In this document: one piece after another, positions 9,607 to 18,630 of the stretch
Layout: each line of letters opens with the position of its first letter
Numbering within the stretch: the first letter of the stretch is position 1
Assembly (NCBI RefSeq): GCF_024748615.1
Contig: NZ_CP087168.1
Coordinates: 2,728,001 to 2,792,000 of the forward strand
Direction of reading: 5' to 3'
Length of the DNA stretch: 64,000 nt
Source of the DNA: Pseudomonas sp. B21-048
GTDB taxonomy: Bacteria > Pseudomonadota > Gammaproteobacteria > Pseudomonadales > Pseudomonadaceae
Made by a program: the position numbers and the translations under genes
Notes under the pieces: generated by a model
What the model was told of the DNA's origin: nothing
Database searches by the model: none
The model's input: the letters and a program-made list of their open reading frames with translations, nothing else

Positions 9607-10491
9607 ATGAGCCAGTATCAACGATTATTGCTGATCATCAACCCGGTCCTGCGCCATTCTCCTGCGATACACCATGCTACTGAGCTGGCCAAGGTCAGCG
9701 GGGCGAGTTTACACATTGCGGCGCTATTACCATCGCTGGATGTTCTCTCACTGCTCGAACAAGGCGACCGGCATAAGGCTCGGGAGAGTTACCTGCAGGA
9801 CCATCGCGATTGGCTGAAGGACCGGGCAAAAAATATCTGTCGCAAGGGTATCAACGTGACAACCGAAGTGGCGTGGGCCAACGATGTGCAACAGGAAATC
9901 CTTCAGCACGTCACGGAAATGCAGCCCGATCTGCTGATCAAGGAAGTACAGTATGAACCGGTGCTCAAACGCGCGTTCATCACCCCTATGGATTGGCACT
10001 TGTTGCGTCACTGTCCGGTGCCGGTCTATCTGGTGGGGGGCAGTGGCCATGCCTTGCCGCGCAAGGTAGTGGCGGCGGTTGATGTTTCGGGTACTGATTC
10101 AGACAGCGAGCTGAATGACCGGATCATCCAACAGGCTTTCGGCCTAGCCCTGCAGTGTGACGCCGAGTTGCATCTGCTGTATGCATGTGACATTTCGGTA
10201 GCCTGGCTGGCTGATCTGGGCGGCGGTTTGACGCTGTCAGAGCTTACCCGGGAATTGCGCAGGGACCTGGAAAAATCTTTTCTTGAATTGGCTGAGCGCT
10301 ACGGTGTGCCTTCTGACCGTCGACATTTCATAAAAGGGCAACCGGTCTCGGCGCTGAGTGAGTTTGCCAACGAGCATCAAGTGGATGTGATCGTGATGGG
10401 CAGGGTCCAGTCCCATGGGCTGCATAAGCTTGTCGGCAGCACGACCGAGCATATTCTGTATCAGGTGCCCTGCAGCGTTCTGGCGGTCTAG
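9607..10491 (+). CDS. Tandem-domain universal stress protein
   Basis: 294 residues holding two Usp folds (about 1-140 and 145-294). The first starts MSQYQRLLLIINPVL; the second ends with VIVMGRVQSHG ... LVGSTTEHILYQVPCSVLAV, the nucleotide-binding end of the family. Strong ribosome-binding site TCTGGAG. It follows phosphoketolase and an FNR/Anr box. In P. aeruginosa, tandem Usp proteins of this type are Anr-dependent and help survival under anaerobic energy stress; that role is inferred here. One of five intact paralogues in the window. Confidence 0.9.
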   Translation: MSQYQRLLLIINPVLRHSPAIHHATELAKVSGASLHIAALLPSLDVLSLLEQGDRHKARESYLQDHRDWLKDRAKNICRKGINVTTEVAWANDVQQEILQHVTEMQPDLLIKEVQYEPVLKRAFITPMDWHLLRHCPVPVYLVGGSGHALPRKVVAAVDVSGTDSDSELNDRIIQQAFGLALQCDAELHLLYACDISVAWLADLGGGLTLSELTRELRRDLEKSFLELAERYGVPSDRRHFIKGQPVSALSEFANEHQVDVIVMGRVQSHGLHKLVGSTTEHILYQVPCSVLAV

Positions 10492-10575
10492 GTTCGGGTC
10501 ATCATTGAGCCCGATTTTTTGCAACGGGCTGGCGCAGAGCATCCGGTACCAGTGTTTCCGGTCAGGAGAACTCCA

Positions 10576-11070
10576 GTGTTTGAACTTCACTATCGAAAGC
10601 TGGAGGGAAGCATGGAACTGTCCGCTGACCTGCGTCTGCCAATGAACGCTAGCGGCTTGGTGGTGTTCGTTCATGGCAGCGGTAGTGGTCGTTCAAGCCC
10701 GCGTAATCAACAAGTTGCACGGTCTCTGGCTGAGCGGGGCTGGGGACATTGCTGTTCGATCTGCTCACGGAGCCGGAGCAGTACCTGGACAACCAGACCT
10801 GGGAATTGCGTTTCAATATTGCGCTGCGGTCCAACCAACGGGTGAAGGTGATCGACTGGATTGGCCGAGACGCCGAACTGCAACCGCTACCGATCGGATT
10901 GTTCGCCGCAAGCACCGGTGCTGCGGCGGCGCTATTGGCAGCGGCCGAGCGGGCGGACCGATCTTGCGGGTGAGGCACTGTCCCGCGTGAAGGCGCCGAC
11001 CTTGCAGTTTGTCGGTGAGCTGGATCAGGTGGTGCTCAATCTCAATGTGCAAAGCAGTCGCCAGACTGGC
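10576..11070 (+). pseudogene. Alpha/beta hydrolase (dienelactone hydrolase family), frameshifted and internally deleted
   Basis: GTG start after CAGGAG gives MFELHYRKLEGS and the oxyanion-hole strand VVFVHGSGSGRSSPRNQQ. After AERGWG the frame breaks at about 10740 (one base lost); the homologous sequence continues in another frame as LLFDLLTEPEQYLDNQ to the nucleophile region GLFAASTGAAAALLAA, then after a deletion near 10965 as LSRVKAPTLQFVGELDQVVL. The active-site His segment is absent. It is therefore inactive. Intact homologues sit beside Usp, Hsp20 and erythromycin-esterase-like genes in other pseudomonads (recalled, not checked), and a scrap of the last one follows here. Confidence 0.8.
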
Positions 11071-11139
11071 CCGGCGACTGGTTCGAGAAGTATTTGCGAC
11101 GGTAGTCATCCAAAGCAGACAACCACCGTCTGATGACTG

Positions 11140-11361
11140 TCATATGCCGAATGGAAAGGTCTCGTCTTCCGGTTCCAGCGCCTGGCTTTTCGGCAGGGGC
11201 AATGCTGTTACCGGTTGCGTCTGTTCAATCCAGACCATGGCGTCGAATTGTTCGGTCAGCACTGACTCGAAGTAGTGGCTGCTGCGCTCGCTGGCGGGTC
11301 GATAAATCACACCGATGGCCCGCTCCAGCACAGATTTGGACAGGGCCCGGCGCAGCTCCAT
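11140..11361 (-). pseudogene. Erythromycin-esterase-like protein, C-terminal fragment
   Basis: The minus strand encodes about 73 residues, MELRRALSKSVLERAIGVIYRP then SHYFESVLTEQFDAMVWIEQT, the well-conserved C-terminus of the erythromycin-esterase family, ending at a natural stop. Everything upstream (roughly 350 residues including the catalytic His and Glu) is missing. The fragment abuts the hydrolase pseudogene, so one deletion probably removed the region between. Confidence 0.7.
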
Positions 11362-11448
11362 AGGCGGGTTGGCCGACGTGCAATGCTGCGTAGTGCCATG
11401 TCGACTGTCAGGGGCCGCGCTGACTTGCACTTTTTTGATCGGGTTCCT

Positions 11449-11486
11449 CTCAGAAAACAGCCCCCTGCCGGTTTCCCGGCAAGGGG
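11449..11486 (-). terminator. Terminator of hsp20
   Basis: Minus-strand hairpin with arms at 11461-11471 (CCCCCTGCCGG) and 11476-11486 (CCGGCAAGGGG), a 4-base loop, and TTTT on the minus strand after the stem; 13 bases past the hsp20 stop. Confidence 0.7.
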
Positions 11487-11498
11487 CCGGGCCTGCGG

Positions 11499-12041
11499 TC
11501 AGTCTGCTTTGATCGGCACGACTTTGTCCGCTTTCATGGCTTCGGGTTTTTTCGGCAGCGAGATGCTCAATACACCTTTTCTGAAGCTCGCTTCGATCTT
11601 CTCGGCGTCGACCCCTTTGGGCAGGTTGAACACCCGTTCGAAGGAGCCATAGTGACGCTCGCTGAGGTGATAACCCTTTCTCTTTTCTTCCTTGTCCTCT
11701 TTCTTTTCTCCTTTAATGATCAGGCAACCGTTGGACAGTTTGAGCTCGATGTTCTTCTGATCCATGCCGGGCAGTTCGGCAGTGATTTCGAAGCTCTTGT
11801 CTTTCTCGGTGATGTCCACGGCAGGCATGCCATAGCCTGTCAGTTCCTTGCGCCAGAGCGATTCGACATCGAACAGTCCCCGACCGAATGGCGACAGCCC
11901 TGTGCCGCGGCCGAAGTCTTCGAACGCGTGATCGATTTGTTGGCGAAGGTTTTCAAAGGGTCGCCATAGCTCGGTCGACATTGGCTGCGCAGCGGTTTTT
12001 TTTTCGGTTTGCGTCGGCATTTTTTTCACGGAGTTGGCCAT
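11499..12041 (-). CDS. Small heat-shock protein, Hsp20/alpha-crystallin family
   Basis: 180 residues. The alpha-crystallin domain covers about residues 75-170: PAVDITEKDKSFEITAELPG at its start, LIIKGEKKEDKEEK in the middle and the closing motif FRKGVLSISLPK. The N-terminal 70 residues contain WRPFENLRQQIDHAFEDF. ATP-independent holdase that keeps unfolding proteins soluble. ATG 12041 follows GAGAAAT; an in-frame ATG at 12110 would add 23 residues unlike the family. It has its own terminator, stands opposite to its neighbours and lies within the stress island. Confidence 0.93.
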   Translation of the reverse strand: MANSVKKMPTQTEKKTAAQPMSTELWRPFENLRQQIDHAFEDFGRGTGLSPFGRGLFDVESLWRKELTGYGMPAVDITEKDKSFEITAELPGMDQKNIELKLSNGCLIIKGEKKEDKEEKRKGYHLSERHYGSFERVFNLPKGVDAEKIEASFRKGVLSISLPKKPEAMKADKVVPIKAD

Positions 12042-12443
12042 TTCATTTCTCCTCTTGGCGAATAAGGTGAACCGCGAACATGGGGTTTGCGGCCCACCAC
12101 GACAAAACAAGAACCCGACACTCGCCCTTACAAGGCCAGTGTTCAGGACCGCAACATCCAGCCGGAAACGAAAGAGCGGGTGCCGGCTGCAGATACGGCG
12201 GCGTTAACGCTGACTCTCAATGTCTACGTGAACGGCCAATGCCTGTTTGATTTAGATCAGAAAGAAAGCAGGCAGCGATTTTATCCAGCAGCGAACATTG
12301 CGCTAACGTCAGGCGAAGCTTCAATTGATAACGTGCAGCGAACATGCCGGGCATTCGAGACCTAAGCTCTACCCAGACGGCGATGAGTCGCGGGCGTTTA
12401 TATCGCGAGGGATGCGCCGCGTTTTTTTGAGGAATCCACATCG
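12042..12443. other. Gap between hsp20 and P1B-5 ATPase
   Basis: 402 bases with the divergent promoters of hsp20 and the metal ATPase, and an FNR/Anr box at 12247. An open frame from a TTG at 12087 to 12365 crosses it on the plus strand (92 residues, one LNVYVNGQ segment), but it has no ribosome-binding site or recognised family, and the FNR/Anr box lies inside it; I do not count it as a gene. Confidence 0.5.
12247..12260. promoter_or_regulatory. FNR/Anr box, one mismatch (TTGATTTAGATCAG)
   Basis: Lies 184 bases before the P1B-5 ATPase start. The distance is longer than for the other boxes, so the transcript would have a leader of about 150 bases. Confidence 0.5.
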
Positions 12444-14721
12444 ATGCTCAGTAAGTGGCTGGACCCGGTTCTACTGCTGCTCACCACCCTGACCCTGCTG
12501 GCTGGGGGCATTGCGCAGGTTGCTCACAAGTCTGACTGGGCATCGATTTGCTGGGCCGTGGGCAGTCTGGTGATGGCCTTGGTGCTGCTCGTCGATATTG
12601 TCAGGCGCCTGGCCCGGCGCGAGGCAGGTGTGGACCTGATCGCTCTACTGTCGATAGCCGCTGCGTTGTTTTTTCAGCAGACGCTGGTGGCGGCGGTGAT
12701 TGCCCTGATGCTCGCGTCGGGGCGTATCCTGGAATTCTTCACCAAACAACGCGCCGAACGCGAACTACGTGCGCTGGTCGACCGGGCGCCACGCGTTGCC
12801 TGGCTGCAGGAGAACGGCAATTTACGGCAGATTCCGGTCGAGCAGATCCAGGCGCATCAGACGTTGCTTGTGCGCTTGGGGGAGGTGGTGCCGGTCGACG
12901 GCCGTCTACTCAGCCCCACCGCGATCCTCGACGAGTCGGCGCTCACCGGCGAGTCATTGCCGGTCACCCGCCGGGAAGGAGAACTACTGCCCAGCGGGGT
13001 GACCAATGTCGGTGCGCCAGTGCTGCTGACAGCCACTCGAACCGCAGCGCAGAGCACCTATGCCGGGGTGGTGCGCCTGGCTGAAGCGGCACGGCGCTCG
13101 CGCGCGCCTTTTGTGCGTTTGGCCGACCGTTACGCGTTGTTCTTCATTCCGCTGACATTGCTGATTGCCGGCATCGCCTGGTACATGAGTGGCGATTCTT
13201 TGCGCGCGCTGGCGGTGTTGGTGGTGGCCACGCCTTGCCCGTTGATCCTGGCAGTGCCGATTTCGATCATGTCAGGTATCTCGAGGGCGGCGCGGGATCC
13301 TGATCAAGGACGGCGTCACCCTGGAAGCGCTGGCCGAGGTCAAGCAAGTGTTTCTCGACAAGACTGGCACGTTGACCAGCGGCCATGCCCGTCTGCAGTC
13401 GATCGAGACCAACGGAACGCTTGATCCGCAGTGCCTGCTGGGCCTGGCTGCTTCGCTGGCGCAGGCCTCGACGCACCCCATCTCCCAGGCCATTGTCGAG
13501 GCGGCCTGTCAGCGTGGATTGCCACTCGGCGTGCCGCAGGCGGTCGAGGAAAGTCCGGGCTCTGGTCTTTGCGGGGTGATCGATGGCCGGCGGGTGCGTT
13601 TCGGCAGTTTGTCCTTTGTTCAACAAGAGTCACCGGTTGGCGACTGGGCCGTCACCATGCTGCGCCACATGGATTACCTGGCGTGCAGCGGCAGCTTCGT
13701 TGAAGTGGATGGGGCGCTCGCGGGCCTGCTGATTTTCTCGGACAAACTGCGTAGGGAAACCCCTCTGACCCTGCGCCGACTGCGCAACAGAGGCATCGAG
13801 CGGATCGTCATGCTCACGGGCGATCGTGTGGAAACCGCCGAGATGATTGCACTGTCGGCCGGGATCGACGAGTTGCGTGCCGGGTTGAGCCCAGGGGATA
13901 AAGTGCGTGCGGTACAAGATGCCTGCCTGCACGCCAGCACACTGATGGTCGGTGATGGCATCAACGATGCACCCGCCCTGGCGGCGGCCAATGTCGGGGT
14001 GGCCATGGGGGCCAGCGGTGCCACGGCGTCCGCACAAGCGGCGGGCGTTGTGCTGTTGGTGGATCGTCTGGATCGTCTGGTCGAGGCGCTGGACATCGCC
14101 CGTCAAACCCGCCATATCGCCCGTCAAGGCGTATTGGCCGGCATGGGCATGTCGGTGCTGGCCATGGGGGTGGCCGCCTTCGGCTACCTGCCGCCGCTGG
14201 TTGGCGCCGTGGTGCAAGAGGGCATTGATGTGGTGATCATTTTCAATGCCTTGCGTGCATTGGGGCCGTTTCCAGGTCGGCGCCAACGCAAGCTGGCCGC
14301 CGAGCATATCGATCACCTGCAGGACGAACACGACCAGCTCGCTTCGGTACTGAGCGATCTGCACCAACTGGCAAGCGACTTTGCCCAGCGCCCACTCGAG
14401 CAAGCGCAGACCGACCTGCGGGCGCTGGTAAAAAACCTGCAGGAATCACTGGTCCGCCATGAACGGGACGATGAAAACACCCTGTACCCGCTGTTGACGC
14501 AAAGCCTGCCAGGCGAGGACCCCATGTCGGCGATGAGCCACGTCCACCGCGAGATTTTTCGCCTGATCCATTTACTGGCGCGCATGAACACGGATTTCAG
14601 TATCGACCCGGCAACGGCTTCTGTCGATGAGATACAGCATCAGTTGATCCGCCTGGATACCCTCGTGCGGTCGCACTTCGATCAGGAGGAAGAACTCTTT
14701 CGTTACCTTGATAAGCGCTGA
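12444..14721 (+). pseudogene. P1B-5-type metal ATPase with C-terminal hemerythrin domain, frameshifted
   Basis: The first frame (12444 to about 13285) encodes membrane helices, TGES (168-171) and the transmembrane motif TPCP (263-266). It then breaks inside a GC-rich run near 13283-13297; reading resumes one frame over as ILIKDGVTLEALAEVKQVFL and DKTGT (13357), continuing with GDGINDAP and the last helices to 14721. The last 140 residues form a hemerythrin-like iron-binding domain (HLQDEHDQL, VRHERDDENTLYPLL, SHVHREI, HFDQEEELF). TPC plus a hemerythrin tail defines P1B-5 ATPases, such as Nia of Sinorhizobium meliloti, which exports nickel and iron. A two-base loss (or one-base gain) explains the break; a sequencing error cannot be excluded. 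With the shift there is no functional pump. Confidence 0.88.
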
Positions 14722-14759
14722 AAAGCCATGCAGCCACAGTGGAGGACCGCCGAATGGCA

Positions 14760-15021
14760 ACCTGTGACCTGCTCGCGGCCATCGAGCGATAGCACGCTGG
14801 TCTTGAATGAGCCGATACGGATCGCATACAGCAAGCGCAAGGGATCGCCTGCGCGGTAGAGGGAGTGCGCCTTTCCTGACCTTGAACCGTTGAAAAATCG
14901 GCTTGTCCAGGCGCTCGATTTCCTATTTGTTGAGACCAAAAGGCAGGCAAAACTCTAATGCACTGCAATTGGAACAGGCACCCTTGAGGTGTTGACCCTG
15001 AAGCAGGCGGACTTCAGCCAT
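14760..15021 (-). pseudogene. Truncated second copy of the FNR/Anr-like regulator
   Basis: From ATG 15021 the minus strand reads MAEVRLLQGQHLKGACSNCS, then ALEFCLPFGLNK and a TAG stop. Past the stop the homology to the regulator at 25200-25946 continues (EIERLDKPIFQRFKVRKGA), shifts frame in GGCGCACTCC, and goes on as SLYRAGDPLRLLYAIRIGSF to GREQVTG, where it ends. So there is one stop, one frameshift and loss of the last two thirds, including the DNA-binding domain. The N-terminal cysteine motif CxxC-x5-C is still readable. Confidence 0.85.
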
Positions 15022-15153
15022 GTCAATGGATTCATGTGGGTTATATATGAAGCATAGGTGTTGTGCACTTCGGCACGAATTCCGTTCGGAAGAGCTCCGG
15101 GAGCAATCGGCGAACGGGTAAAGCTCGGTTGACCCACCGCAAGCCCTTGATGC

Positions 15154-15179
15154 CCCGGGGAAACTATAGGTTCCCCGGG
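15154..15179. terminator. Strong hairpin downstream of BON remnant
   Basis: Perfect 9-base arms CCCGGGGAA / TTCCCCGGG with an 8-base loop, 10 bases beyond the leftward BON remnant's stop. Only a weak T-rich stretch (TTCTTTG) follows on the plus strand. Probably the original terminator of the BON gene. Confidence 0.55.
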
Positions 15180-15188
15180 TTCTTTGTC

Positions 15189-15409
15189 TCAGGCAATGCG
15201 CAAATGATCATCAACTTGCCTCACACCCGGTACTGACCAGGCGGCACGTTCGGCGATCTGACGTTCACGCCACAAATGAACTTTGCCTTCAAGCTTCACC
15301 ACATCGCCTTCGACCTTGATGTGAATTCCCTTGGCATCGACTTCGGCATTGCGTTTGAGGGCTTCTTCGATGCGACGCTGGATATCGTCCACGTTCACCT
15401 GCGGACGAC
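15189..15409 (-). pseudogene. BON-domain protein, C-terminal fragment
   Basis: About 73 residues, VNVDDIQRRIEEALKRNAEV to QVDDHLRIA, closely matching the third BON domain of the intact protein at 26889-27536 (VHLWRER and HAAWAVPGV against VHLWRER and RAAWSVPGV). The first two BON domains and the start are gone. At about 15410 the sequence switches directly into a P-type ATPase tail on the other strand. Confidence 0.8.
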
Positions 15410-16061
15410 GGTCTTTTTGGCTGTCATCGGTGCGGGCGTCATCGGCCTGGTTGATGAACGGGGTGGGATCGTCCTGCCGCTGCTGGCCACCCAGATTCTG
15501 TGGATCAATCTGATCACTGATGCGGCACCTGCCATCGCCATGGGGCTTGATCCGCATGATGAGGGTGTGATGAGGCGCAGCCCACGCAAGCCCACGGATC
15601 GAATCATCGATGCAAACATGTGGCGTGGCGTGCTCCAGGTCGGTCTGGTGATGGCGTTGGCGAGCTTGCTGACGGTCGACTGGATGCTGCCCGATGGTTT
15701 GATACCGGGGCATGAATCACTAGTTCAGGCACGCACTGCCGGTTTTACGGTCCTTGTGCTGGCGCAGCTGTTCAATGCGCTGAGTGCTCGCTCAGAGTCG
15801 GCCAGTGCGTTTATCGGGTTGTTCGCCAACCGGTGGCTCTGGGGGGCAATAGTGCTGGCGCTGACTTTGCAGGTTGCAGTGGTGCACTGGTCGCCACTCA
15901 ATAAGGCGTTCAGCACGAGTGCATTGACACTGAGCCAGTGGGGGCTCTGTTTTGCTATGGCCAGCACTGTTTTCTGGTTCAGTGAGCTGCGCAAACTGGT
16001 GATGCGTTTGAGGAACCCTGAGCTTCATGGCGCTGTTCAGCGCCCGGCAGTACACCAGTAG
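15410..16061 (+). pseudogene. Cation-transporting P-type ATPase (P2/P3 type), C-terminal fragment
   Basis: The plus strand encodes the last 215 or so residues of a Ca/H-type P-type ATPase: VFLAVIGAGVIGLV, then LPLLATQILWINLITD and APAIAMGLDP, a hallmark of this group, followed by four C-terminal membrane helices to a natural stop. The actuator, P and N domains (about 600 residues) are missing. The frame continues upstream of the junction only through antisense BON sequence, so any translated product would be a meaningless fusion. No start codon or ribosome-binding site of its own remains. Confidence 0.82.
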
Positions 16062-16113
16062 TGACCGGGCGCTGGCGTAACGTTGTGTGGTCGCGGCTGC
16101 GCGAAACAGCGCT

Positions 16114-17034
16114 CTACAGTTCTTCAGGTGAAACCACCCATACACTGCACGGCATTTTATACAGCAGATGCTCCACCGTGCTGCCCACCAGTCGGCCCAC
16201 GCCTCGGTGGCCGACCCGGCCCATGACAATCACGTCGATGTCGTAGGCGTCGGCGTATTGGGTAAGGATCTTGGTCGGATTGCCCATGATCATGTGCTGT
16301 TGCTCTGGCGCAATACCATTGCGCTCGGTCAGTTCGCGGAAAGCATCGGCCTGAGCATCAAATAACGTCTTGGCTTTGTGTGGGGAAAACAGCGCCGAGC
16401 TACTGTCGAAATCGAACTCGTCTGCGCTGATAGATGAAAGGTCGTGGGCGTAGATCACGTCGAGCTGAGCGTTGCAGGTGCTTGCCAGTTTTGAGGCCTC
16501 GCGCAAAATTCTGTCGTTGAAATCCTTGTACTGAGTGTTGCTATGGAAGGGATCGACCGCAGCGACGATCTTGCGCGGCAGCACGTGCTTCACGTGGCTG
16601 ACAAAATGCAGCGGCACCGGGCATTCGCGCAGTAAATGGATATCCAGGGGCGTGAACATTATCCGTGACAGCAGCGACTCGTATTCCAGTGCCTTGATCA
16701 GTACCGCCATGGGCTGTTCTTTGAGATGAATGAGGATTTCCTGCAAAGGTCTTTCAACCCAAATCACCTCCGTGGTGACGGGCACCCCGATTTTACGCAA
16801 GGGGCGGGCCTGTTCTTCGAGCCATTGCCGATGGCGCTCGACATACCCGAGCCGCATCTGCTCCAGCGCTTGTTCGTTGACCATGCTCGCCGTTGCCAAG
16901 CCTTCCAGGTAATCGAAGGCGACGATGTGCAGGGCTGCGCCTGCAGCCTTGGTCAACGCGGCGGCGCGGTCGAACGCGGAGCTGTTTTCCATAAGCGGCG
17001 AGACGACCAGCATGAAGCGTGATTGCTCAGACAT
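16114..17034 (-). CDS. Tandem-domain universal stress protein
   Basis: 306 residues, two Usp domains. Begins MSEQSRFMLVVSPLMENSSA; the second domain ends DIDVIVMGRVGHRGVGRLVG then STVEHLLYKMPCSVWVV. Soluble nucleotide-binding stress protein by family. ATG 17034 is chosen because it aligns with the paralogues; the 40 codons upstream to 17154 read through the promoter. A perfect FNR/Anr box lies 107 bases upstream. The gene is divergent from the DUF4010 membrane protein gene, with a second box on that side. Confidence 0.9.
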   Translation of the reverse strand: MSEQSRFMLVVSPLMENSSAFDRAAALTKAAGAALHIVAFDYLEGLATASMVNEQALEQMRLGYVERHRQWLEEQARPLRKIGVPVTTEVIWVERPLQEILIHLKEQPMAVLIKALEYESLLSRIMFTPLDIHLLRECPVPLHFVSHVKHVLPRKIVAAVDPFHSNTQYKDFNDRILREASKLASTCNAQLDVIYAHDLSSISADEFDFDSSSALFSPHKAKTLFDAQADAFRELTERNGIAPEQQHMIMGNPTKILTQYADAYDIDVIVMGRVGHRGVGRLVGSTVEHLLYKMPCSVWVVSPEEL

Positions 17035-17140
17035 GACCAAACTCCCGTCAATAGTCGTAGATATTCCTGTACTCACTGGCACCCCTTGCGTTTGCTCAGG
17101 AAGCCTAGTTTTTATCCTGCCGCCGAACGGGGGAGAAGAA

Positions 17141-17154
17141 TTGATCTTTATCAA
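17141..17154. promoter_or_regulatory. FNR/Anr box, perfect (TTGATCTTTATCAA)
   Basis: Exact match, on the usp side of the divergent gap. A possible minus-strand -10 (GATAAA, 17111-17116) lies 34 bases from its centre. Confidence 0.8.
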
Positions 17155-17216
17155 TCTGGCGAGTGATGCAGCAGGCAGCCCGACGTGTGGTGAGTCGCGC
17201 GTCCATTTACAAAATA

Positions 17217-17230
17217 TTGACCATTATCAA
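17217..17230. promoter_or_regulatory. FNR/Anr box, one mismatch (TTGACCATTATCAA)
   Basis: On the plus-strand side of the divergent gap, 58 bases before the start of the DUF4010 gene; CAGTCT at 17252-17257 is 31 bases from the box centre. Confidence 0.7.
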
Positions 17231-17287
17231 CCTCTCTTGCGTCATACCGCGCAGTCTGGGGCTTGTGGTTTACCCGGACGCAATCGC

Positions 17288-18526
17288 ATGAACGACACCT
17301 TGGGCCTGGCAGGCGCGGCGGCTGCGCTGGGGATTGGCATGCTCATCGGCCTTGAACGTGAACGGCACAAGGGCCGGGGGGAGAGTCGCGCCTGTGCTGG
17401 ATTGCGCACGTTCGCGATCACCGCTTTGCTGGGTTATGTGGCGATGCAGGTCGGTGGGGGGTTGCTGGTGGGTATCATGGCGATTTCTGTGGCCTTGCTG
17501 GTCACCGTGGCTTACTGGCGGAGCCTGGGCACTGACCCTGGTGTCACCAGTGAAGTAGCGCTGTTCACGGTATTGGCACTGGGGGCATTGTGTGGAACCG
17601 CGCCCGAGCTGGCTATCGCCATTGGAGTGGTGGTGGCGGGTCTGCTGACGTATCGGCAAAAACTGCACCATTTTGCGCGCAGCCAATTGACCGAAGCGGA
17701 AATGCGCGACGGCCTGGTGCTGTTGGTCGCCGCCCTGGTGGTGTTGCCCTTGGCGCCGGACCGCTTTATCGGCCCATATGCCGCCATTAATCTGCGCACC
17801 ATTTGCACTCTGACGGTGTTGCTGATGGCCGTCGGGGCGATAGGGCATATTGCCGTTCGTACCTTGGGTGCCCGTTACGGCTATATGGTCAGCGCCATCG
17901 CCTCCGGGTTTGCTTCCAGCATCGCGACCATCGCCGCGATGGGGCACCTTGTCGCCAAGGAGCCAGGCAACATCAAAGTCCTGAGCGCGGCAGCGATGCT
18001 GTCCAACCTGGCTACCATCATTCAGGTCGGCCTGATCCTGGGGGCAGTCGATACCGGTCTATTGCGGCACATGTGGGGGCCGCTGTTGTTGGGTACCGCC
18101 GCCACGGCGCTGTATGGCTTGAGCCTGATGCTGCCCAAACCTGAGAGTGGCGCCAATCAGCCGATCAAGGTCGGTGGGGCGTTCAACCTCACACTGGCGT
18201 TGGTCATCGCACTGACCATGACAGGCATCACCTTTGTGTCATCGATGGTGCTCAGCCACTTTGGTGAAGTGGGCGTGATGGTCACGACGACGCTCACCGG
18301 TTTCGCCGATGCACATTCTTCGACGGCGTCCATTGGCGCCCTGGCCAAGGCCGGGCTGTTGCCGTTCGACGCCATTGTTGCGCCCACACTGGTTGCCGTC
18401 AGCAGTAACTCCCTGAGCAAATGCCTGGTGGCCTGGGTCAGCGGCGGGCGACGGTTCGCCGCGTATGTCATTCCCGGCCAGATCTTGCTGACGTTGGCGA
18501 TGTGGGCGGGCATGTTGCTGCATTAA
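17288..18526 (+). CDS. MgtC/SapB N-terminal plus DUF4010 membrane protein
   Basis: 412 residues, about twelve membrane helices. Residues 1-130 are MgtC/SapB-like (GIGMLIGLERERHKG, CAGLRTFAITALLGYVA), residues 180-412 are DUF4010 (GFASSIATIAAMGHLVAKEP, TGFADAHSSTASIGALA). Integral inner-membrane protein; MgtC-type proteins are tied to growth at low magnesium and to membrane energetics, but the role of the two-domain form is not known. ATG 17288 starts the protein cleanly; longer in-frame starts overlap the divergent promoter. Driven by an FNR/Anr-boxed promoter. Confidence 0.9.
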   Translation: MNDTLGLAGAAAALGIGMLIGLERERHKGRGESRACAGLRTFAITALLGYVAMQVGGGLLVGIMAISVALLVTVAYWRSLGTDPGVTSEVALFTVLALGALCGTAPELAIAIGVVVAGLLTYRQKLHHFARSQLTEAEMRDGLVLLVAALVVLPLAPDRFIGPYAAINLRTICTLTVLLMAVGAIGHIAVRTLGARYGYMVSAIASGFASSIATIAAMGHLVAKEPGNIKVLSAAAMLSNLATIIQVGLILGAVDTGLLRHMWGPLLLGTAATALYGLSLMLPKPESGANQPIKVGGAFNLTLALVIALTMTGITFVSSMVLSHFGEVGVMVTTTLTGFADAHSSTASIGALAKAGLLPFDAIVAPTLVAVSSNSLSKCLVAWVSGGRRFAAYVIPGQILLTLAMWAGMLLH

Positions 18527-18546
18527 CGTGCATCCGCGCGCTGTAG

Positions 18547-18560
18547 CTGACAAAGATCAA
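18547..18560. promoter_or_regulatory. FNR/Anr box, degenerate (CTGACAAAGATCAA)
   Basis: Two mismatches in the left half and a perfect right half; 70 bases upstream of the universal stress gene at 18631, the same placement as in its paralogues. Confidence 0.5.
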
Positions 18561-18630
18561 GTCACCCGATTCTGCTGCTATCACTCTAGGGTTCTACTCA
18601 CATCGAGATGGCCGCGTGCCGAGGTGTCCC

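Noticed and set aside
12087-12365. 92-codon frame from a TTG between hsp20 and the metal ATPase
   Set aside because: No ribosome-binding site, rare start codon, no family resemblance, and it contains the FNR/Anr box expected in a promoter region.
13630-14403. 257-codon minus-strand frame
   Set aside because: Antisense of the P domain and hinge of the metal ATPase; composition is that of a shadow frame.
12444-14721. Programmed ribosomal frameshift in the P1B-5 ATPase
   Set aside because: No slippery heptamer or downstream stem was evident at 13283-13297; a simple indel in a GC-rich run is the plainer explanation. Kept as a pseudogene with the caveat of sequencing error.
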